From positions 31,277,830 through 31,341,829 of the forward strand of contig NC_088301.1 in the NCBI RefSeq assembly GCF_032854445.1: a stretch of DNA of 64,000 nucleotides. The letters run 5' to 3'. The notes below the pieces were generated by a model, which saw only the letters and a program-made list of their open reading frames with translations, was not told the origin of the DNA and ran no database searches. The DNA comes from Liolophura sinensis (lineage: Eukaryota > Mollusca > Polyplacophora > Chitonida > Chitonidae). This document shows, in pieces, positions 12,348 through 24,058 of the stretch (the stretch's first letter is position 1; the number at the start of each line of letters is the position of its first letter). Position numbers and translations under genes: made by a program.

Positions 12348-13261
12348 CCGCACCTCTTTGTGTTCCATTGTTTAGCTGCTCTCAAAACCATGTCGTTTGT
12401 ATCAACGCGGAAAACCAGGGGCCGTCTCGGAAGGGAAACAAAAAGAACTGGATTCGAACTCCCGACATCGTTGTTGTTCGACATAAGTGTAAGTGTTCCT
12501 TGAATGGTCGAGTGAACCTGTAAAGGTGACGGATTATTTGGTACTGGTACAGGTTATATATCATATTTCTTCGCTTGACAACCTTCAGAGCTCTGAATCA
12601 CGATCTTGCGGACATTTTGACCGATCCGTCCACTTTGACAGCCGTTGTTTTTCTTCAAGATCATCCATAACAGTTTCTCATTATAGTGGGTAAAAAGAAC
12701 ATCTGTTGGCTCCACGAAGGCGCTGAATTAATCGACAGCGAAACGAATCCATGTATTGAAAATCATCTCTGCGAAGCCTAATTATAAAGTAAACAGCAGA
12801 TGTTCTTTGCTGAAAAAGTTAAACTGGATTAAACTGGGTAGCTTAAAGGTTATCTACGGAGCCATTTGATACATTGCTTTCAATGATAAGGCACGAAATG
12901 TATTTACTGCCTTTGAGATAAAGATATATTTTAAATTTTTAAAACTTTTACTAAATATATACTTAATGGTCACAAATTCTGTCCAGACGTGCTTAGATTT
13001 GTTAACTGATGACTTAGGCCTTTGTTTTTGGCGAGCCCCTCAGAGCCAGCCAGTCCTATCAAATGCAATTTGCTTCTTTCTCCCAGACAGACGAACGCAG
13101 CACCTACAGCACAAAGGCATCCAACGAGATGTCTCAGTCGATTGAAAGCCAAGGCATGTTGTTGAAGGAATTGATATTTAGCCTATTAAAATATAACATC
13201 GTTGTAAATATTACGTTCTGGAGAAAACCTTATCCACATATTATTATCCACGCATGTATTA
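12348..13261. other. No recognisable feature
   Basis: Unique intronic sequence; ends where the 34-bp array begins. Confidence 0.5.
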
Positions 13262-14125
13262 ACAGCCCCTAAAGTGTACAGTCCCACATGTATTAAGCAC
13301 GCCTATAGTCTACAGTCCACCATATATCGAGAGCCCCTAAAGTGTACAGTCCCACATGTATTAACAGTCCCTAAGGTGTACAGTCCATCATATACTAACT
13401 GTCCCTAAAGTGTCTCAGGTGTACAGCCTCTAAAGTGTACAATCCCTCATGTGTACATTTCCTCCTGCACTAACAGTCCCTAAATTGTACAGTTCCTCTA
13501 GTGTACAGTCCGCCTTAACTAGCAGCTCCTAAAGTGTACAGCTCCACATGTATTAACAGTCCCTAAAGTGTACAGCCCTTCATGTATTAACAGTCCCTAA
13601 AGTGTACAGCCCCACATACATTAACAGTCCCTAAAGTGTACAGTCCTAGATATATTAAGAGCCTCTAAAGTGTACAGTCCCACATGCATTAACAATCCCT
13701 AAAGTGTACAGGCCCACATGCATTAACAATCCCTAAAGTGTACAGCCTCACATGCATTAACAGTCCCTAAAGTGTACAGTCCCGCATGTATTAACAGTCC
13801 CTAAAGTGTACTGTCCCACATGTATTAACTGTTCCTAAAGTGGACAGTCCCACAATTATTAACAGCCCCTAAAATGTAAAATCCCTCATGTGTACAGTCT
13901 CCCCTGCAGTAACAGTCCCTCCTGCATTAATAATCCCTAAAGTGTACAGTCCCTCAAGTGTACAGCCCCTCATACGTACAGTCTCCCCTGCAGTAACAGT
14001 CCCTAAATGTGCAATCCCTCTAGTGTACAGTCTCTATTGTGTACTAACAACCTCTGAAGCGTGTTGTCTCTCTTGTACCAACAGTCCCTAACGTGTACAG
14101 TCCTTTGTGTGTACAGGCCGTCGTG
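13262..14125. repeat. 34-bp minisatellite, about 25 copies
   Basis: Repeats of the type CAGTCCCTAAAGTGTACAG followed by TCCCACATGTATTAA, with an exact 34-bp spacing in the best part (CCCTAAAG at 13561, 13595, 13629). The ends are more degenerate, with a shortened unit from about 13870. No coding interpretation. Confidence 0.93.
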
Positions 14126-15302
14126 TGTACAGTTTCTCGTGTATAGGTTATGTGCGATATCTCTCAACGAGCCAAACTTTTTGAAGTGCTTTATCTTAGG
14201 TGAAAAATTCCCACAAGATTTTGTGCGCAAAGCTGATGTGTAACTATGTTAAACATGATCAACTTCTTTTTAATAAGTGTAGGCTCACGACGTGTTAACG
14301 CGTCGTCGTTCACCGTTGTCGTTATCCGGAGTAAGTCGTCCAATAACCGCCCTATACAGGTGCTAATTCGGCGTCAATCTCTCAGCGATTACAGCGGGAG
14401 ACGAGAGGTCGATATAGGCAGTTATGTGTTGTTGTTCCCCTGACGACTTGGATGAAGGGCTCTGTACACGACTGGGTAGGCTGATACCCCGGTCTTGCTC
14501 TGTTGGAGTCGAAAGGTATAGCTTAATGATTGGCCATAGACTCACCTAAGGTCGATAGCCTCTCCCGTCGTTGATTCAGAGGACTTATTTTAAGCCTGAT
14601 TAGAACGACTCAATGTCACTTGGGTGATTTATTTGAAAGCTTCATTGAATCGCATTTGGCAGTCTTTTGGTGTTTTTTTGTTGATCTGCTATTTAATTGT
14701 CTGGGGTATGTAGAAATTAAATGAACATTGCCGTCAGCATCTAATTAATGAGACCACCCAGAACTTTTAACCATAAATTTGGTTACTTCTGTTTTATTAC
14801 ATCAGTAAATGTGACAAAACCCCGACAAAATCTAGACTGTCTAGATTTGTATAAACAGAATCATCGATATTCTAAAAGTTGAGATTGGTGAGGACAGTAA
14901 CATTGGCAGACTTGACTCAAGAGAGTAAGAGACATGTGCCTGATTTCCACGAAGCCAGTTTTGACGTGTGTCAAATTCTGAAATGTGATTTAAGGGCGTA
15001 TTTTAGAATGTAAAAATTCCCATTGGCCACAATAAGCCGTCGGCAACTTACATGTCACTTCTTACACAAACTAACACTTGTTAAAGGCCACTGTTTTTAT
15101 TTGTGGTAAAATTCGCCACTGACTTGCCGAAGATCAGTGGTTTTCTCTTAGAACCACCGTTTTCTTTACCCATTAAGTGAAAATTGTGCGAGCATCTTAG
15201 TCAAAAACAGATTGGATAGCAGAGAGTGCGTCCCATATTCATATAACCAACTTGTATGATTATTATTTAAGGCCAAACTCAACACCTTCTTTTCATCATT
15301 TA
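14126..15302. other. No recognisable feature
   Basis: Unique intronic sequence between the 34-bp array and the SINE fragment at 15303. Confidence 0.5.
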
Positions 15303-15376
15303 AACCACCCTCCGTCCGGCGTCGTATAAATAAGGGATCCTAAATCATGGTGTTGAACACTAATCAAACAAATAAA
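15303..15376 (+). mobile_element. SINE 3' fragment, diverged
   Basis: ACCACCCTCCGTCCGGCGTCG, TATAAATAAGGGATCC, GTTGAACACTAATCAAACAAA correspond to the last third of the common SINE. Confidence 0.6.
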
Positions 15377-15458
15377 GCAATCTACGTGTAAGGTGTTGAA
15401 ATTAAAAATACACCAATCACGGAATCGGATTGGAGGGAAGCCACTTTATTGCAAAGAA

Positions 15459-16013
15459 AGGTTTTTTCACAAGGTTCGTGGCATTTGTGATCCCGTGCCC
15501 AGCTTCGTATCAGATTAGGATATCGCTAGGCTTTTTCCGTTTTCGTTGAGATCTTGGTGAGATTTTCCACAGGCTTTTGCTAACACGTAAACATATACAA
15601 GCCGATATCACTTTATTGAAAAAGAATTACCAGACTTACAAAACTGTTACAGAACGCTAATCTTTCTAGGTTCAGCAAGCAGTCTTTTCACAAGGAGTTT
15701 GGCACTTGTGATCCCGTGCCCAGCTTCGTATCAGATTAAGATATCGCTAGGCTTTTTCCGTTTTCGTTGAGATCTTGGTGAGATTTGCCACAGGCTTTTG
15801 CTAACACGTAAACATATACAAGCCGATATCACTTTATTGAAAAAGAATTACCAGACTTACAAAACTGTTACAGAACGCTAATCTTTCTAGGTTCAGCAAG
15901 CAGTCTTTTCACAAGGAGTTTGGCACTTGTGATCCCGTGCCCAGCTTCGTATCAGATTAAGATATCGCTAGGCTTTTTCCGTTTTCGTTGAGATCTTGGT
16001 GAGATTTACCACA
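15459..16013. repeat. 221-bp tandem repeat, about 2.5 copies
   Basis: GATCCCGTGCCCAGCTTCG starts at 15489, 15710 and 15931, an exact 221-bp period. The copies differ at only a few bases (for example GATTAGG versus GATTAAG), so the duplication is recent. Each unit is AT-rich with no open frame of note. A satellite-like monomer is a possible origin. Confidence 0.93.
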
Positions 16014-16313
16014 CGTTTTTTTTCTTCCCCTTAAACATACACAGGTGGATTTCTTTTAACGTAAGCCATTACAAAAACTTTCAGTAAGGAGAGAAATCTT
16101 CGATGACAGAAAACTGTTGCGCTCAGTTGACGTCTGACGTTGATTACCAGGATTCCTTACATGAAGAAATAAGATGACAATTTAAAATGCTAAGGCCTTC
16201 GTCTGAGGGTTCATTTTTAGGATGCGTTTATGTCGACGCCATGACAAGAACACCAGTTGCTATGGTAACCACGTGTCGATAGCACATAAAGGAAAAGTGT
16301 CAATACCTTGCCC

Positions 16314-16374
16314 ATTGAAACAAAAACACATTGAAACACAAACACATTGAAACACAAACACATTGAAACACAAC
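16314..16374. repeat. 16-bp tandem repeat, about four copies
   Basis: ACATTGAAACACAAAC repeated, first copy slightly different (GAAACAAAAACACATTG). Confidence 0.88.
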
Positions 16375-17314
16375 AAAGATACTTCAGTACGCCGGTACAA
16401 GCCCAGTCTGCGAGCTTTTTTGCTTGTTCATGAAGGATACTAGTGCAAAAAGCATTTAAATTATTTTTACATTAATGTATGACGCTCGTGTGATGAGATT
16501 TGGGTACGTCATGACAATGATGAAAACACTAATAGACAAACAGAATAATACAAAACATTTGTTCATAAAACTACATTTCTTTAATGCTACAAAAACTCTC
16601 TTCATATTCCTGCAGGTGGTCTAAATTTCTCAAAAAGGAAAGGCAAATCGCAGCGCTGGGTAGCACAGCAAATTGTCTTACTGTGTTTGAGATTACGCAA
16701 TTCTCGAAGCCCCCCTCGTAAATGTTTTCAAAGATAGCTTAATGTTATAACTCTATTCCACAAAATTTGTCTGCCATAACTAAACCAAATTACTAGGACA
16801 TGTTTTAAGTTTCATGGCGGGAAAATGTCGAAGTTTTCAGTTATATCAAGATTGTAAATCTTGCAAGATGCATGTTTGTTGGCTGTACCTTTTTTCAAAC
16901 AAATATTAAACGAAAATTGTTCTCTTATTACTTTTTGTTTCAAAGGTGATACCCCATGATTGGTTTCGGCGATGAAAGCCAATATTTTCAGTTACTGTAC
17001 ACACACATTTTGAAAAAGTATATTCAATGAATAATGAGACAGAAACAATTGTATTTTTGTAGGCGGAAATGATATCAGTATCTGTGTTCCTATTTATTGC
17101 AAATTAATTTTGTCATACAGGCTTATTTGCATGCGAGCTTTACTTAGCCGAGTATCAGTGCACTGAGAACCAATTTAAATAATGTAATGAAGTAGAATGC
17201 AAACTCACTCGAATGAAAGAGACGAATTACAATTAATTTTTTGGACGATTGGGTATTCTTCTGGATATCCCTGGACATTTCATGAAGTGATTTGTTTAAT
17301 TTTTGATTTTAGCC
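16375..17314. other. No recognisable feature
   Basis: AT-rich unique sequence leading into the 51-bp array. No frames of note. Confidence 0.5.
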
Positions 17315-18895
17315 CATGTTGAGTATGAATGTTATAAAAAAAGGTATGAATGGATATTGAGGTGGATGTTGAGTATTGTTGTGACAAAAGATAGGTATGA
17401 ATGGATATTAAGGTGGATGTTGACTATTGTTGTGACAAAAGATAGTTATGGATGGATATTAAGGTGGATGTTGAGTATTGTTGTGACAAAAGATAGTTAT
17501 GGATGGATATTGAGGTGGATGTTGAGTATTGATGCGACAAAAGATAGGTATGGATGGATATTGAGGTGGATGTTGAGTACTGATGCGACAAAAGATAGGT
17601 ATGGATGGATACTGAGGTGGGTGTTGAGTATTGTTGTGACAAAAGATAGGTATGAATGGATATTGAGGTGGATGTTGAGTATGATGTTATAAAGGATAGA
17701 TATGAATGGATATTGAGGTGGATGTTGAGTATGGGTGTTACAAAAGATATGTATGAATGGATATTGAGGTGGATGTTGAGTATTGTTGTGACAAATGATA
17801 GGTATGGATGGATACCTGAGGTGGATATTGAGTACTGATATGACAAAAGATAGGCATGGATGGATATTAAGGTGGATGTTGAGTATTGTTGTGACAAAAG
17901 ATAGGTATGGATGGATATTGAGGTGGATGTTGAGTATTGATGCGACAAAAGATAGGTATGGATGGATACTGAGGTGGATATTGAGTATTGATGTGACAAA
18001 AGATAGGTATGAATGGATATTGAGGTGGATGTTGAGTATGGATGTTATAAAGGATAGATATGAATGGATACTGAGGTGGATGTTGAGTATGGGTGTTACA
18101 GAAGATATGTATGAATGGATATTGAGGTGGATGTTGAGTATTGTTGTGACAAAAGATAGGTATGGATGGATATGGAGGTGGATATTGAGTACTGATATGA
18201 CAAAAGATAGGCATGGATGGATATTGAGGTGGATGTTGAGTATTGTTGTGACAAAAGATAGGTATGGATGGATATTGAGGTGGATGTTGAGTATTGATGC
18301 GACAAAAGATAGTTATGGATGGATATTGAGGTGGATGTTGAGTATTGTTGTGACCAAAGCTAGGTATGGATGGATACTGAGGAGGATGTTAAGTATTGTT
18401 GTGACAAAAGATAGTTATGGATGGATACTAAGATGGATGTTGAGTATTGTTGTGACAAAAGATAGGTATGAATGGATACTGAGGTGGATGTTGAGTATTG
18501 ATGCGACGAAAGATAGTTATGGATGGATATTGAGGTGGATGTTGAGTATTGTTGTGACAAAAGATAGGTATGAATGGATACTAAGGTGGATGTTGAGTAT
18601 TGATGCGACAAAAGATAGTTATGGATGGATATTAAGGTGGATGTTGAGTATTTTTGTGACAAAAGATAGGTATGAATGGATACTGAGGTGGATGTTGAGT
18701 ATTGTTGTGACAAAAGATAGGTATGGATGGATATTGAGGTGGATGTTGAGTATTGACGTGACAAAGGATAGGTATGGATAGATATTAAGTTCGATGTTGA
18801 GTATTGATGTGACAAAGGATAGGTATGGATAGATATTAAGTTCGATGCTGAGTATTGATGTGACAAAGGGTGGGTATGGATGGATATTGAGGTGA
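17315..18895. repeat. 51-bp minisatellite, about 31 copies
   Basis: Tandem copies with a 51-bp period (for example GTTGAGTAT at 17368 and the matching point at 17419). Because 51 is a multiple of three and the unit lacks stops in several frames, it makes long repetitive open frames on both strands: on the plus strand a 17-residue unit RYGWILRWMLSIVVTKD (open 17795-18781), on the minus strand a 17-residue unit of the type SHQYSTSTSISIHTYLL. Units differ at a few sites (GTTGTG / GATGCG / GATATG). The open frames are explained by the repeat structure and are not taken as a gene. Confidence 0.95.
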
Positions 18896-20809
18896 ATGTT
18901 GAGAATGGATGTTAGATTGGGAAATGATACTGAGGTGGATGTTAAGAATGGATGTTAGATTGGGAAATGATATTGAGGTGCATGTTGAGAATGGATATTA
19001 GATTGGGAAATGATACACAGGTGGATGTTGAGAATGGATGTTAGATCGGGAAATGATACTGATGGGGTTGTCGAGAATGGATGTTAGATTGGGAAATGAT
19101 ACTGAGGTGGATGTTGAGAGTGGATGTTAGATTGGGAAATGATACTGAGGTGGATGTTGAGAATGGATGTTAGATTGGGAAATGATATTGAGGTGGATGT
19201 TGAGAATGGATGTTAGATTGGGAAATGATATTGAAGTGGATGTTGAGAATGGATGTTAGATTGGGAAATGATATTGAGGTGTATGTTGAGAATGGATGTT
19301 AGATTGGGAAATGATATTGAGGTGTATGTTGAGAATGGATGTTAGATTGGGAATGATACAGAGGTGGTTGGTGAGATTAGATGTTAGATTGGGAAATGAT
19401 ATTGAGGTGGATGTTGAGAATGGATGTTAGATTGGGAAATGATATTGAGGTGGATGTTGAGAATGGATATTAGATTGGGAAATGATACAGAGGTGGTTGG
19501 TGAGATTAGATGTTAGATTGGGAAATGATACTGATGGGGTTGTCGCGAATGGATGTTAGATTGGGAAATGATACTGAGGTGGATGTTGAGAGTGGATGTT
19601 AGATTGGGAAATGATACTGAGGTGGATGTTGAGAATGGATGTTAGATTGGGAAATGATATTGAGGTGGATGTTGAGAATGGATGTTAGATTGGGAAATGA
19701 TATTGAAGTGGATGTTGAGAATGGATGTTAGATTGGGAAATGATATTGAGGTGTATGTTGAGAATGGATGTTAGATTGGGAAATGATACAGAGGTGGTTG
19801 GTGAGATTAGATGTTAGATTGGGAAATGATACTGAGGTGGATGTTGAGAATGGATGTTAGATTGGGAAATGATATTGAGGTGGATGTTGAGAATGGATAT
19901 TAGATTGGGAAATGATACTGAGGTGGATGTTGAGAATGGATGTTAGATTGGGAAATGATATTGAGGTGGATGTTGAGAATGGATGTTAGATTGGGAAATG
20001 ATACTGAGGTGGTTGGTGAGATTAGATGTTAGATTGGGAAATGATATTGAAGTGGATGTTGAGAATGGATGTTAGATTGGGAAATGATACTGAGGTGGAT
20101 GTTGAGAATGGATGTTAGATTGGGAAATGATACTGAGGTGGATGTTGAGAATGGATATTAGATTGGGAAATGATACTGAGGTGGATGTTGAGAATGGATG
20201 TTAGATTGGGAAATGATATTGAGGTGGATGTTGAGAATGGATGTTAGATTGGGAAATGATACTGAGGTGGTTGGTGAGATTAGATGTTAGATTGGGAATG
20301 ATATTGAAGTGGATGTTGAGAATGGATGTTAGATTGGGAAATGATACTGAGGTGGTTGTTGAGATTAGATATTAGATTGGGAAATGATATTGAGGTGGAT
20401 GTTGAGAATGGATGTTAGATTGGAAAATGATACTGAGGTGGTTGTTGAGATTAGATATTAGATTGGGAAATGATATTGAGGTGGATGTTGAGAATGGATA
20501 TTAGATTGGGAAATGATACTGAGGTGGATGTGGAGAATGGATGTTAGATTGGGAAATGATATTGAAGTGGATGTGGAGAAAAGATGTTAGATTGGGAAAT
20601 GATACTGAAGTGGATGTGGAGAAAAGATGTTAGATTGGGAAATGATACTGGGGTGGATGTGGAGAATGGATGTAAGATTGGGAAATGATACTGAGGTGGA
20701 TGTTGAGAATGGATGTAAGATTGGGAAATGATACTGAGGTGGATGTGGAGAATGGATGTTAGATTGGGAAATGATATTGAGGTGCATGTTGAGAATGGAT
20801 GTTAGAGTT
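18896..20809. repeat. 43-bp minisatellite, about 44 copies, with higher-order structure
   Basis: Tandem 43-bp units of the type GAATGGATGTTAGATTGGG followed by AAATGATACTGAGGTGGATG and TTGA. A marker variant (GATGGGGTTG) recurs at 19061 and 19533, 472 bp apart, about eleven units; another block (GAATGGATATTAG at 19901 and 20159) recurs after 258 bp, exactly six units. The array has therefore grown by multi-unit duplications. It abuts the 51-bp array and shares its core (GGATATTGAGGTGGATGTTG). Confidence 0.95.
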
Positions 20810-21900
20810 AGGTGTTAAGAACGGGTGTTAGGTACAATGTCGTGGATGGACGTTGGGGAAGTGTGTTGGTGAGGGGTATTGATGATGGGTGTTGTGAATG
20901 TATATTTCGCATTGGCCAATAAATAAGGGGAATATTAAGACTGAATGTAGACATTGCGATTTGAAATAGGCGTTATCGGGGTTGAGGACTTCGGGAATAG
21001 GTTTGAGTGTGGGGTTTCTGGCAATCTGTGTTGAAAAAAATGAGACATTTGAACATGTTTACACTAAGCATAACACAAGACGAAAAATGTTTTTTTTTTG
21101 TTTTTGGAGTTTTCCGTGAAAAGCGGTTGTTTCTCCAATCATGAACCTGACTGAGTGGCGCACTCCTGAGTACACCTTAAGTCAAATCTGTAGCACATTG
21201 GCCAATTGATTATCTCTGCTTATGATGCATAAAAAGCCATCTGTTGTTTTAAACACGTCATCAGCTTCCTTCATTTAATTAGTTTCGGCATCTTTTGCCT
21301 GATTATTTAATTTACCATTTCATTTTCTTGTCGTTGAATATGACAAGCCTTTGATCTCGCTACAGTTAACTGTAAGAAGTGTATTTGCAAGATCCTGTAC
21401 TCCTTACAGCACATAAGTCGCTCTCTACCTGTCAATTTACAAAGGGATTGTTTGTGTTTTTTGACATCACTTCTTGTCTCATCACCGTGACCTCAGTGAC
21501 TTCGGCGTTGCTCAAAATTTCTGTACAAAATTTACCAGAGGTAGCAGTGATGTAAAGTGAACGCAGAGAGCGCCGCATGAGCTGTAAGGAGTATGGCAAG
21601 ACCCTTGTTGTAACTTTCAAAATGAGTTACGTCATATATAGCGACGGAATATCTACTTAAAACAACTGACATATCCAAAGTGCCGCCTTGCTGGAACCAG
21701 ATGACTTACGCCGGATAAGACACCCACACCCAAGTGTCTAATCTTCTGAACGCCAAGTATATATACTGGTTGTCACTTCGACAGGCCTAAGTGTCACAAG
21801 AGAGCAAAGCTCACTCCCTGCGATTGGTCAGATTTCAGTTCCTGAATATGCTACTCCAAGTAGCAAGTATAACTACACACTGTAGGAAACTAATGAATGG
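20810..21900. other. Transition and unique sequence
   Basis: 20810-20880 contains decayed words of the 43-bp array (GGGTGTTAG, GGATGGACGTTGG). The rest is unique. Confidence 0.5.
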
Positions 21901-22465
21901 ACAGGAAACCACAACGGACCTGCCCCGGGGTATGATCTTTCTTTTGTTACGTCCATGCCTAACGTGTACTTCAAGAACCACTCCTCGCTAATAATATTCA
22001 TTCAGGAAACCAAAACGGACCTGCCACGGGGTATGATCTATCTTTTGTGTTTATTTATTTCATTGGTGTTTTACGCCATTCTCAAGAATATTTCACTTAT
22101 ACGAGGGCGGCCAGTATTATGGTGGGAGGAACCCGAGCAGAGCCCGGGGAAGTCCACGACCATCCGCAGGTTGCTGTAAGGCCTTCCCACGTACGATTTA
22201 TCTTTTGTAACATCTATGCTCAACGTGTATCTCAAGAACCACTCCTCGCTAATACTGTTCATTCAGGAAATCAAAACGGACATACCACGGGGTATGATCT
22301 ATCTTTTGTTACGTCCATGCCCAACGTGTACTTCAAGAACCACTCCTCGCTAATAATATTTATTCAGGAAACCAAAACGGACCTGCCACAGGGTATTAAC
22401 TATCTTTTGTAACATCCATGCTCAACGTGTACCTCAAGAACCACTCCTCGCTAATAATGTTCATT
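21901..22465. repeat. 101-bp tandem repeat interrupted by a SINE
   Basis: The segment AGGAAACCAAAACGGACC recurs at 21903, 22004, 22265 and 22366. The spacing is 101 bp except across the second unit, which is enlarged by an inserted SINE (22049-22198). Each unit also holds GTATGATCTATCTTTTGT and CAAGAACCACTCCTCGCTAA. Confidence 0.92.
22049..22198 (-). mobile_element. tRNA-derived SINE with target-site duplication
   Basis: 3' part of the common SINE, read on the minus strand: ATTGGTGTTTTACGCC, ATTTCACTTATACGA, GGTGGGAGGAACCCGAGCAG, CACGACCATCCGCAGG. It sits between two copies of TATCTTTTGT (22039-22048 and 22199-22208), a 10-bp duplication inside a 101-bp tandem unit. This dates the insertion after the array formed. 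The 5' tRNA-like head is missing. Confidence 0.9.
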
Positions 22466-23800
22466 CTTTCAGTTAACTGTTTTTATCGAAAGTTTACCAA
22501 ACTTCTCACAGTATGATACTTAAATACAAAAATAACGAATTCGACTTAAGTCAGAAAGTTATGCCTGAGAGGTTCTGTTATGAGCTTAAACAGGCCTATA
22601 TTAGACCAGAGAAGTTAGAGTGTGTAATGTAACAGTGATATTTAAGGATTCTCTGCCACTCTCTACGATTTCTAACATTTCATAAATCTGAAACCTGACA
22701 TTCAAGCGAATATTCTGGATTACGGCATAAAATATCTATCAAATATGTAAATCACAATTTATCCCAGGTTGAAGATTTTGCTTTATTCGAAAGCCTATTT
22801 GTTGGATAAATACAGAAGAAAGTAGATGACTTTCTTCTGCAAGACTTGAGCGTTGCGACATTTGCCAAATTGTTACGTGGCACTTAATGCTAACTGTGCC
22901 TCTCCGGCTTTCCTGTCCAACAGGAAGAGCGGTGCTGCGAATTTACACGCCGTTTAACCTTTATGGTTGTTAGCATAACGTAACCCATTCCGCTTAAAAG
23001 CCTTTTCCGATTGCCAGATTGTAAACAATGTCATCGGGGAGGAATCCAAATATCTCCTAGGTGCACCTTGAAGTCAGTTCGAGTTTTAACCCCACCCTGC
23101 AAGGTACTTCTGTCATATCTCTCCTGGTAGCATGAGAATTCTAATGTCAACATGCCGATAAAGTTATGTCTCACTGAAGTGACGTTACGAAACTGTTACT
23201 TGTGACATTTTGTCACAGGAAAGTTCTTGGTTGCATTTTAACTTGTAGTGGAGTTAGTCCAGTGAGTTGTCCTCTGCTCCCAATCGCTAAATGTTAAGGC
23301 CAGTGGTATCATACCCTGAGTGGTTGATTGCAAAATCAACTATTTTACAACCACTGAAAACCTACTGCAACATAGAATCCAACATGTGCAGGTATATACA
23401 TGTCAATGCTGTCTGTAAAACACTCTCTCTTGTGGCCTTATCCTTAACGGTAGAGGAATCTCTCACAAAGTCAATTAGGTTACCTCATTTTATTTGCTGC
23501 TATAAAAGGTTCTGTGTTTCATTTCTTGAATAAAAAACTGAGCAAATCTACCTTCTTCAATATTTGCTGGTATTGCTTTGACAAGAATGGTGCCAAGAGC
23601 GTAGTTGGGCTTAATCGTATGCGTGGTGAAACACTGACGTCAATAACTTCCCCCGTGACCGGAACATCGATAACAATAGCAATTTTGCAAGAGAATTAGT
23701 GGAGAAGGTGATATTAGCAATTGTCTTTAGACACCCTACACTTACCACAAATCCCTTCCCATCGTAAACCATGGGATTTTAAGCTTCAATCTGAATGTCA
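22466..23800. other. No recognisable feature
   Basis: Unique intronic sequence; short frames at 23291-23699 lack motifs. Confidence 0.5.
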
Positions 23801-23990
23801 CATTTGTATATATATATGTGTGTGTGTGTCTGGAGGAAGATCCATTACATGCTATTCGACTTTCACATTATAAAGTTTTATGTTGTTGTGGGCAAGGACG
23901 TAAGTAGGCCTAGGCCTACTCTGTGAAGAAATGTAAATTTACTGCTAGATGTTCTAGCAATTTCGAGACAGTACAGAAGCTATGTAAAAT

Positions 23991-23993
<3 letters not shown>

Positions 23994-24058
<65 letters not shown>
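23994..24058. repeat. (AC)n microsatellite followed by (AT)n
   Basis: About 27 uninterrupted AC dinucleotides then ATATATAT and an ATTT-rich tail. A shorter mixed (TA)n(TG)n run is at 23806-23830. Confidence 0.97.

Noticed and set aside
13262-14125. CRISPR-like array (34-bp repeats)
   Set aside because: Units are contiguous minisatellite copies with no unique spacers, in an animal intron.
17424-17999. 191-residue minus-strand protein rich in Ser/Tyr/Ile/Gln
   Set aside because: It is the reverse reading of the 51-bp minisatellite, which lacks stops because of its composition.
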